Assembly (NCBI RefSeq): GCF_905147365.1
Contig: NC_056415.1
Span: 16,944,001 to 17,008,000, forward strand
Source: Aricia agestis
Lineage: Eukaryota; Arthropoda; Insecta; Lepidoptera; Lycaenidae
DNA length: 64,000 nucleotides
Direction of reading: 5' to 3'
Shown here: positions 56,345 through 64,000 of the stretch, in pieces
Numbering within the stretch: the stretch's first letter is position 1
How the letters are laid out: each line of letters begins with the position of its first letter
Program-made: the position numbers and the translations under genes
The notes under the pieces: model-generated
Told to the model about the DNA's origin: nothing
What the model saw: the letters and a program-made list of their open reading frames with translations, nothing else
Databases searched by the model: none

Positions 56345-57776
56345 TGTTAAAGCCTGGCCTTAACATAACCACGAGAACCAGCAGCGAGTGATTGCTATTT
56401 TCTTCTGTAAGGCGCTTCAATTAAATGGTCGGCGGGCCCCACCTCTTCACGTCATCAGCTACGTCATCGAAGACTGAGGATGGGGCTCGACCTGTCTAGA
56501 AGTCCTCTATTCGCCCTACAATCGCCCGAAGCCGCATATCGTATCATTTTTTATCCACTAAAATCTTAGCAATCTGTAATCGACCCCTGTTTGTAATAGT
56601 ACAGAATAAATTGTATTTTATACGAAGTTGTTTTGAATAAGCAATTTCCAAGTCTTTTCTTGTATTTAACAAGAAAATCTAGCGACCGTGACAGGACACT
56701 TAATTGGTTTGCCTTTGTTCTCGGGACATCATCGCCGCCGGTGAGAGATCTTCGCCGCAGCAGGGCAGCCCGAGGAATCTCCAGCAGCATTATCAGCCGT
56801 CGTGAGGTCTGCAGCAATCGCAGACGACTCATCTATTCCCAGCGGCAGGTGGCACAGCTTCTGGAACCACGCCGGTCAGCTCTTTGCACCGCAACGTCAG
56901 CCAACCAGCTAAGTGTCCCTATTCCTTTTCTCATTTATTCATAAAATCCCGTTCTTCTAGTAGTTTCATACCTGTGTGGATAGCGGTAGTGCAAAGAACG
57001 TGGATCTTATCGATCAATATAGATCTATCTCTTTCTCTCCTCACGACTTCCAATCTCTCTCTCCAGGGCATTTTCTGGTTGGTCGGCCGCTGACATCGTT
57101 GCCGGATCCAGCCCACGACGACGGCAGCTCCAGATACTAGCGCTACGCCCGGCTCGAGCAAGCTCGAAGACATCTTTGGAGTCGATCGCAGCGGGAGTAC
57201 GTTAATGAGCTTCAACAACGTCTCAAGTGGCGAGACAACAAAGGCAACCTCAGCGTAGGAGACCTCGTCCTTCTCCACGAAGACAACAGCCCTCCACTAC
57301 ACTGGCGCCTGGGTCGTGTTCGCGAGCTTCACCCCGGTGTCGACGGAGTCATCAGAGTGGCTGATGTCGCCACTCAGAGAGGAGTCGTGCGGAGAACCCT
57401 AACACAATTGTGCCCCCTGCTAGCAGCTGATCAAGGGACTGAAATGACCGCAGGGATTTCAGGGTGGGAGCTATGTTAAAGCCTGGCCTTAACATAACCA
57501 TGAGAACCAGCAGCGAGCGATTGTTATTTTCTTCTGTAAGGCGCTTCAATTAAATGGTCGGCGGGCCCCACCTCTTCACATCATCAGCTACGTCATCGAG
57601 GACTGAGGATGGGGCTCGACCTGTCTAGAAGTCCTCTATTCGCCCTACAATCGCCCGTAGCCGCATATCGTATCATTTGTTATCCACTAAAATCTTAGCA
57701 ATCTATAATCGATCCCTGTTTGTAATAGTACAGAATAAATTGTATTTTGTACGAAGTTGTTTTGAATAAGCAATTT
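56345..57776 (+). mobile_element. BEL/Pao LTR retrotransposon with most of its interior deleted
   Basis: Two direct repeats, 56345-56647 and 57474-57776 (303 bp each, about ten differences, roughly 97% identity by eye), are the LTRs and begin TGTTAAAGCC. A purine-rich AGGGTGGGAG precedes the 3' LTR. Between them only about 825 bp remain: a 5' leader or gag-like remnant and the last part of the integrase. I see no clear target duplication. Confidence 0.85.
57066..57479 (+). pseudogene. BEL/Pao integrase C-terminal remnant
   Basis: One plus-strand frame reads GHFLVGRPLTSLPDP, then a premature TAG at 57138-57140. It continues through LEQARRHLW, REYVNELQQRLKW, VGDLVLLHEDN, WRLGRV, HPGVDGVIRV and RTLTQLCPL, stopping at TAA (57477-57479) just inside the 3' LTR. 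This motif series is that of the C-terminal domain following the integrase core in BEL/Pao polyproteins. The core itself and all of protease, RT and RNase H are missing, and the frame is interrupted, so it is not functional. Confidence 0.85.
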
Positions 57777-57799
57777 TATGTGAATGGTGAAGTATTTAA

Positions 57800-57950
57800 C
57801 AATATAAATGCGAAAGTGTGTCTGTCTGTTACCCCTTCACGCCAAAATTGCTGAACCGATTTTGCTGAAATTTGTTATGGAGGATGGAGTCCCGAGAAAG
57901 GACATAGGATTTTAGCGCAGCGGAGTTGCTGGCGTCATCTAATGGTACAT
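57800..57950 (+). repeat. family A repeat with internal deletion
   Basis: AATATAAATGCGAAAGTGTG starts it and GGAGTTGCTGGCGTCATCTA ends it. The GTACGGTTCCC block is missing. Confidence 0.75.
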
Positions 57951-58424
57951 TAAGTATGGTCACGTATTTTACCCAAAAGAATGTCAATATTGTGAAAGGT
58001 CAGCGTCAGACTTCATTAGAATAATGACAAATACTAAATACAGAGTAGGCTTTATTTCGCCACATTTGCAAATGAGTTTATTCAAATTCCGCTCTTATTA
58101 ATTAGCGATAGCCTTCACCTATGGCGACAATGCTATGGCAGCGACCTAGAACATAAGAATAGGATTCGTGACATCCTAAATCGCTGAAATTATTGTTACA
58201 ATACTTTTGATCTAGTTTAGAAATTGCTATCTTAAAAGATTATTTTAAAAGTATTGTGGCTTACAACTTAACAGTATTACCAACCTAACATAGCTGTAGC
58301 CTGTAGGTTAAACAACATAAATAATAATAAACAACATACGTGCGGAAAAACATTTCATCTAAAATTTTTGATTCAAAGACTTCTATGCGATACATAAACT
58401 AAGGGTCAATCACATTGCATCGTT
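57951..58424. other. AT-rich intergenic DNA
   Basis: Nothing recognised. Confidence 0.5.
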
Positions 58425-58970
58425 TTTTTTTTATGAAATAAAGGGGCAAACGAGCAAACGGATCACCTGATGGAAAGCAACTACCATCGCCCATGGACAC
58501 TCGCAACATTAGAAGAGCTGCAGGTGCGTTGCTGGCCTTTTAAGAGGGAATACGCTCTCTTCTTGAAGGTTTGCAGGTCGTATAGGTTCGGAAATACTGC
58601 TGGTGACAGTTCGTTCCACAGTTTTACAGTGCGTGGCAGAAAATTATGCGAAAAATACAGTGGAAGACTACTTCTCATCAAGGTGATGAGGATGGTATAT
58701 TTTTCGCGTGGGGCGATGGCGAAAAGTTGCAGGAGGTATGATTCCGAACAATTCCTCAGAGCACTCCCCGTGATACAACCGATAGAGGATGCAGAGTGAA
58801 GCTACACCTTGGCGTAATTCCAAGGGTCCAATCTGTTTGAAACACTATGGCAGTCAACAATTCGAACAGCCCTTCGTTGGATACGATCCAGAGGGAGCAT
58901 TTGATATTTTGGCGCTCCTGCCCAGAGACGAGAACAATATTCCATATTATATATATTATATATTCGATAT
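58425..58970 (-). mobile_element. 5'-truncated non-LTR retrotransposon, reverse-transcriptase C-terminus and 3' tail
   Basis: On the minus strand the sequence encodes, with frame breaks, EYCSRLWAGAPKYQ, LPLDRIQRRAVRIVD, then in another frame HNFLPRTVKLWNEL, FKKRAYSLLKG and CSSSNVASVHG. These are the conserved end of a Jockey/CR1-like reverse transcriptase. The 3' untranslated tail and an A-rich end (the T10 run at 58424-58433 on the plus strand) follow. The tail is the one carried by the family L short elements. Frame breaks make it non-functional. Confidence 0.8.
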
Positions 58971-59196
58971 ATGATCGTAACGTGGCAATGCCATGCCATG
59001 CAATGCATTATTAAATGCAAAGTCGTGTCAGTCACCATGCAATGTAAACTGACCATTAAATGTATGTGTCACGTGTTGAAGTCTTTTTCACTGAAATTTT
59101 GAAAAAAATATTTTTTAATATTTTTTATTTGTACTACATCAGCTGTCGCAAATATGATAGAGCAAGATGCAAAAATGCTATATATATAATATTTTG

Positions 59197-59550
59197 CGTG
59201 GTGTAGTGGTATAGAGCGCGGCTCTTGACTCGGAGATCGTGGGTTCGATTCCCGCGTTGGAAACATGTTATTTCCAAGTTTGGTTAGGACAATGCAGGCT
59301 GATCACCTGATTGTCTGACAAGTAAGATGATCCATGCGTCGGATGGGCATGTAAAAAGTCGGTCCTGCGCCTGATCTCGCGCCAGTTGTGTCGGTCTTCC
59401 GACCCACTGGGTTATGAGTAAAGGAATAGAGAGTGCTCTTGTGTACTGCGCACACGCTTGGGCACTATAAAATTACTCCTGCGTCGCTGGCCTGGTTTCA
59501 ATGAAACCGGCCACCGTCACTGAAACCGGTGTGGGAGTCATTATAATAAT
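59197..59550 (+). repeat. tRNA-headed SINE, family S2, full-length copy
   Basis: GCGTGGTGTAGTGGTATAGA (A-box region) and GTGGGTTCGATTCCCGCG (B-box) form the head. The body matches 3952-4310 nearly base for base to GTGTGGGAGTCATTATAAT. Confidence 0.85.
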
Positions 59551-59658
59551 ATTATATCCCTTATAGTTTGTACCTTCTATCTTAAAACAATATAATTATT
59601 GTTAATTAATATGTATTGTAAATTAATTATTATTAAGCAGCACGCGGCCGCCAGAAGC

Positions 59659-59665
59659 TATATAT
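59659..59665 (+). promoter_or_regulatory. TATA box of a gene leaving the window
   Basis: TATATAT lies in a locally GC-rich, CG-dense stretch (59640-59760) unlike the flanks. A start site near 59690 (CCGCAGA) or 59713 (ACAGTG) would give a 50-75-nt leader to the ATG at 59762. Confidence 0.5.
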
Positions 59666-59761
59666 GATGGTGAGTCGCGCGCGCTCCGCAGACGTACCTG
59701 CGCGCGCGCAAGACAGTGTCGTATGTGATTATGCAGTGAACTTACAGCCTCCGGAGGAAAC

Positions 59762-59764
59762 ATG
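59762..59764 (+). CDS. possible one-codon first coding exon (Met) of a gene beyond the window
   Basis: AACATG is followed at once by GTGAGC, a good splice donor. The preceding leader has promoter-like composition and a TATA box about 100 nt upstream. Reading through the donor gives only 14 codons, so splicing is the more likely reading. The layout copies the two small secreted-protein genes in this window (first coding exons of 18 and 9 nt). No convincing second exon is visible up to 64000, so it would lie outside. The product is unknown. Confidence 0.4.
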
Positions 59765-60756
59765 GTGAGCTTTAGATTAAGCTTAAAGCTCTCTATAAAG
59801 TTTTAAAGAAGATGTGCTCCAAAGTGATGAGTTGTGATTAAAAGTTTTGGTATTATGGGAGAAATTGTTAAGGTATATTTAAAAAAGGGGTGAAATTATT
59901 ATTGGTAATATTAACGAAATATTTTAATAACTAATAAACATAAATTATGTGATAGATAATTACAGGATTTTTAAAAAACGCAACAAAAAAATATTGTGCA
60001 TTTTGAAACCTTCATATTCCATTACTTTTAATTATGACACATTTATATAATTAATAGGTTTTTATTCCTTGACCCTAGCTTGTAGGAGCATAATAGTATT
60101 TCAGCAATTCTGCATTCATAGTGAGCGATCAAGGACTCGTTCTTACATAAGTGACCTATGACCTCTCGCGGTTTTCTTTTGATGTTCATTTCGCAGTTCT
60201 GACCTATTGTAAGAAAATTACTTAATGTGAATGAATATACAAAAATTGTGAAATATATATTATTTTGTGTCTGAAAAAAACTAATTTGTAGTTAGATTGA
60301 AAGTAGCTTAAAAATTAAAATATAGATAATTTTGGTGTAGGGTCAGTAGTTTTGTTAAGTGAAATTAAAAGAAATATAATATGTATCGATTCTAGCTTTG
60401 ACATTGTTAATCATGATCATCATCACGCCTCCAGTATTAAGGAGATTCTCAATAACTAGTTGATACAAGATCGACACAATGTTACTAAAATAAGTACCCT
60501 ATACTACTAGTCTTACAATTGAGCTAGTACGTGATAATCTATGCAAATGTCTCTTAGATAACTTGATACTTATTTGTAACTTATAACTTGAAGATTACCT
60601 TATAGTTAATAAACAAACACAAGTTAACCAGCATTAGGATGAGTGTTTATATAAGCTACTGGACTTTACCGATGTTAGTGAAGGTCGTGTCTAGTAAACA
60701 CAAGCATAGGTCACTGGTTCGTATGTATGTTAGCACTTTTGTTTATTTTGATGATT
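59765..60756. other. AT-rich DNA, possibly intron
   Basis: No exon-like sequence or recognised repeat. Confidence 0.4.
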
Positions 60757-61040
60757 CTTTTTTTTTATAAATATCTATGTACGCTTCACCCACGTCAGTC
60801 TGGCCCCGTAGAAAGTACCTGAAGGACTCGTGTTACGGGTAACAGACAACGGAAATATATTTAATACTCTTATACTACCTATAAATGTATTTAAGATTTT
60901 TATTATATGATACACATATTTAATACACATCCATGACCCAGGAACTTTTGAAAACTTTTTGTTTCGTCGGCGGGATTCGAACCCACGATCCCCGGCTTGA
61001 GCTACCACCAGCCCACCAACTGAGCCGCAGAGGTCGTCAA
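60757..61040 (-). repeat. tRNA-headed SINE, family S1, minus strand
   Basis: On the minus strand it has a B-box GTGGGTTCGAATCCCGCC and an A-box-like GCGGCTCAGTTGGTGGGC. The long S1 body, including the TTAAATATATTTCCGTTGTC region also seen at 12050-12080, is present. It is the fullest S1 copy. Confidence 0.8.
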
Positions 61041-61074
61041 TTCTGGGTAGTATTTCTGGTTTCATAGAAATATA

Positions 61075-61556
61075 TTAAGAGGATTCCACACCGCCATTTT
61101 TTCCATACAAACGTTGTCCCCTGTTTCCTCCCTGGATAATGCTAGTAGAGTTATAATTTTTTTCCTGAATATCTACGGTCACTAATACAATGTCCCTATG
61201 TTTTCTTTTTTTTCATAATTTAATTATTAAATAAGATATGAACGTTCAAAAACCCAAAAAAATGGCCAGATTTTCCACTGTGTTCAAACGTCCAGAAAAC
61301 AGATTTGGATAGATTATACAAAAAAAGCAAAACATAGGAACACAGCTCAAGCCTTTTTTTAATCTTTAATGAAAAAAGTACTTAAATCGGTTAAGTTTTG
61401 GAGAAGGAATCAGGGGACAACAAATCGTTGATTTTCTGGATTTTCTGCAGTTGTCTCTATCGCGTTCTGTGGTATAGGCTTGAGGTAAGGGAGACAGCTA
61501 TAGATATTACACGTACTTTTTTTTAATTTCTCTAGCCGCTGTGGTATCCTCTTAAA
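61075..61556. mobile_element. MITE family Z, full-length copy
   Basis: The ends TTAAGAGGATTCCACACCG and CGCTGTGGTATCCTCTTAA are inverted with few mismatches. The interior matches 41866-42160 in inverted order. No coding frame. It starts ~35 bp beyond the S1 SINE. Confidence 0.8.
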
Positions 61557-62833
61557 AGCTGTATTCACGTGATAATATTATCAAAATTATCCAAAAATTT
61601 TCAATAGTAACCAGATTATTTAAAAAACATCATTAAAATTTATTTTGCCAGTCGCTTTCGTTGCAAGATATTTAAATTGTTATCCATTTTTATAAATACT
61701 AGAATTATATTATTTCTCTTTATTTCATATACGCTAAAGTAACCATAAATATTTTCTGGCGCTTAACATATTTCTCACGGTCGATATCTGTGCCTATCAA
61801 AAATTACCAAAATTAATCGATTGTATCAAAATTAATTTAATTTAAATTAATCATAAAATTATACATTTGTAAAATTCATTTATCAAATAGTAATTCGTTT
61901 ATTTATTTAAAACCTTGTTTCAAGGTCGTAAAGCTCCGTAATACCTTTACTGTAAAAGCTCGTAAGCTGCGCTGGAAAGTTCGGACGGCGCGTAACCTTT
62001 GTCGACCTTGTTGCGTCACTATGTCAATGGGACATCTTTTCCTTTGCGTTGTAGTGACCGAAACATCGGAAAATTTTGTGCGATGAAATACTAAATTTTG
62101 TGTTTTTGTTTGACTTAACCATATAAACATCAAGGAGGAGATTACCATAATTTTCGTTCAATCACTTAATTTTCTTTCTAACATGCAGCAAGTCCTCGTT
62201 GACTACGGAGCCCTAACCAGTTGATTTTTTGTATAATAATGGGTTAGTAGTTATATAATTTAACACTGTTACTGTAAATGTCCTACAAATAGAACAATCC
62301 ATATCTGAAAAACAATCAAATCGAAATATTTAATCCTTTCTAAGTCTGTTAGCTACCAGAGAATTTCGAGAATTTTCGCAGAAGAAATGTTGTTCGTCTT
62401 ATTAAATGAAGCTACTCACGAAAAGTTAGCTTGATAGTAATCAAGTCTAAAGATGTTCTAGGGAACCTATGCTATGTATGATATTCGTTGTTTAGTTTGA
62501 AAAAAAAAAACAATTATTATAAAGGTCGCATAACATAAATATAAAAGACTCGATGTCAAACAATAAATAATACTTTATAGCGCGACGATTCAGAAAATTT
62601 GAATATATTATGCAATGAATCATCAATATGTTTCCTTAAATGGCTCAAAACCTAGGTCGTACGTCGTAGTTACAGTCGGTTCTTCCAACGATTGTGTTCG
62701 TCAAGAACTGATTTCTATTGACACAATAACATTTGCGAACCAAAGACGGATGCAATAAACAACTCTGCTAGCAACCATAAAGTAGTATTTTAAACAGTAA
62801 ATAACAATAATAAGCTTAACGATTTTATTTGTA
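61557..62833. other. AT-rich DNA without visible features
   Basis: A slightly GC-richer piece at 61910-62060 has only a chance minus-strand frame. Nothing recognised. Confidence 0.45.
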
Positions 62834-62992
62834 CTAGCTTTCCCAGTGAACTTCGTGTTACTTTAAAATCTTCCCTGGACTTCTACGAATATTTTAAGAC
62901 TAAAATCAGCCCAATCCGTTCAGCCGTTTTCAAGTTTTAGCGCGACTAACACATTTGAAAATCTATTTTTATATATAAGAAGAAGATAGATT
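62834..62992 (+). repeat. short dispersed repeat related to family D
   Basis: It runs from ACTAGCTTTCCCAGTGAACT to TATTTTTATATATAAGAAGA, including CAGCCCAATCCGTTCAGCCG. This kind of block is common in lepidopteran genomes. The relation to family D is only by layout. Confidence 0.45.
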
Positions 62993-64000
62993 TAATATAT
63001 TTATCAAAGAAGGCTCTAACAAGAATAATAATAAAGTAGAGACAAACGTGTAAAAAGATTGGCTGCCAGAAACTTGTCCAAGATACAGCCACAACAGAGG
63101 TGTCGTACATGCGTTTTAAAAGATGAATAATATTATGCTATTTATTCTACACTCACTTATGAATCCGTAATTTTAATAAAAAAAACAACTTCCAAAGTTC
63201 AGATAATTTTATTTTATAACGCTACAAGTAATTCAATTCTAGTCTTTTAGTTGTTGTTGTTGAATGGTTATTGTAGGTGATTATGCGCTAAAATTCAATA
63301 TACTTTAATACTTGATGATGAAAATTACAAAAACCACTTAGAAGAGACTGATCGCTGACAAAACATTAATTAAAATTTAACTGAGTTATTAATATTTTTG
63401 TGGTAAACTACGAAAAGGTTAATATAGTTTTCATGAGGTCGATCACTGCAAGGCCCCGCATTACCATACATTATTGATCATTAGCATCGATCATTGATCA
63501 TGTTACATCCAAAATGAGCGGCCTCGCTATGACAGATTACAAAATCGCAGACCAAACTGATGGGGAATCCGTGGAATTTTAAACACTGTAGAAAGTGAAC
63601 AAACTGTCTATCAGTTGGTCTCTCTTCGATATAGACAAGAGTAAATTATCTTCCTAAATATCATTAACATTATTATAAATATTTTTTTGAAATTTTTCTC
63701 AAATATGCAGACAACAGGAAAATACTGTATTGAATTGCGAACAAGTTTTTAAAGAAATATCAAGATTTTTGTCACAAAGTCGTGAGCAATATTGTTATGT
63801 ACTACATTAAAAGTACAAAATTACTCTACTATTAATTCAACGAATGCTTTTAAGTTATACTTATAAAGTTATACCATGCAATGTTACCATGTATAATTAA
63901 GTATTCTCCAAAACAAAAATTCGCGACCAGGTGATTATAAGAAAGTAGCGAATTATTTAATGTTGTAATCATGTTGTCATGAAAATCAAATTATATGTAA
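62993..64000. other. AT-rich DNA to the end of the window
   Basis: GATCATTGATCA-type palindromic repeats occur at 63474-63500. I see no exon. Confidence 0.45.

Noticed and set aside
56633..56944. Possible gag gene in the BEL/Pao element
   Set aside because: The frame starts within the LTR end and shows no recognisable gag motif, so I left it as leader or remnant.
59666..59764. 33-codon frame from the ATG at 59666
   Set aside because: It overlaps the TATA box, so it would lie upstream of the transcription start.

Overview
This is a 64 kb piece of an AT-rich animal nuclear genome, most likely a moth or butterfly (Lepidoptera). The reasons are interrupted genes with GT-AG introns, a Spätzle-type cytokine gene, and a dense load of short dispersed repeats. 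These repeats include tRNA-headed SINEs, Helitron-like repeats with a 'TGTCTGTCTGTTACC' end, hAT and TTAA-flanked MITEs, and BEL/Pao and non-LTR retrotransposon remnants. I recognise most repeat families from memory of lepidopteran genomes; no search was run.

Coding layout. (1) Positions 366-14522 (+) hold a complete eight-exon gene whose exons join in one frame into an 876-residue secreted Spätzle-like cystine-knot protein with a long disordered C-terminal tail. (2) Positions 15413-19936 (-), convergent with it, hold a single-exon 1507-residue secreted, highly charged, low-complexity protein of unknown function. (3) Positions 25846-28340 (+) hold a three-exon gene for an 81-residue secreted peptide precursor with KR and RR sites; its first coding exon is 18 nt. 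(4) Positions 36046-36778 (+) hold a two-exon gene for a 100-residue secreted Gly/Tyr/Trp-rich protein; its first coding exon is 9 nt. (5) At 59659-59764 (+) there is a TATA promoter and a first exon that may code only the initiator Met, belonging to a gene that would continue past the window. Loci 3 to 5 share one architecture: TATA box, start site about 30 nt later, very short 5' UTR, minute first coding exon, and the secretion signal carried by exon 2 (seen for 3 and 4).

Non-coding layout. The introns of gene 1 and nearly all of 20-64 kb are repeats or AT-rich DNA without visible genes. The best supported mobile elements are two hAT MITEs with exact 8-bp target duplications (34898-35108 and 45987-46190), a BEL/Pao element with two 303-bp LTRs and a nearly deleted interior (56345-57776), an LTR/primer-binding-site remnant (41097-41482), a TTAA-flanked MITE (52127-52424), a 5'-truncated SINE with a 10-bp target duplication (5055-5356), and a non-LTR reverse-transcriptase tail (58425-58970) whose 3' end is shared by four short elements. 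Several large palindromes stand out, above all a near-perfect 560-bp one at 1327-1886.

The genes have no visible pathway in common beyond all encoding secreted proteins. I did not find an obviously new multi-gene system. The most novel items are the 81-residue peptide precursor, the 1507-residue secreted protein with HGG repeats, and the tailed Spätzle.
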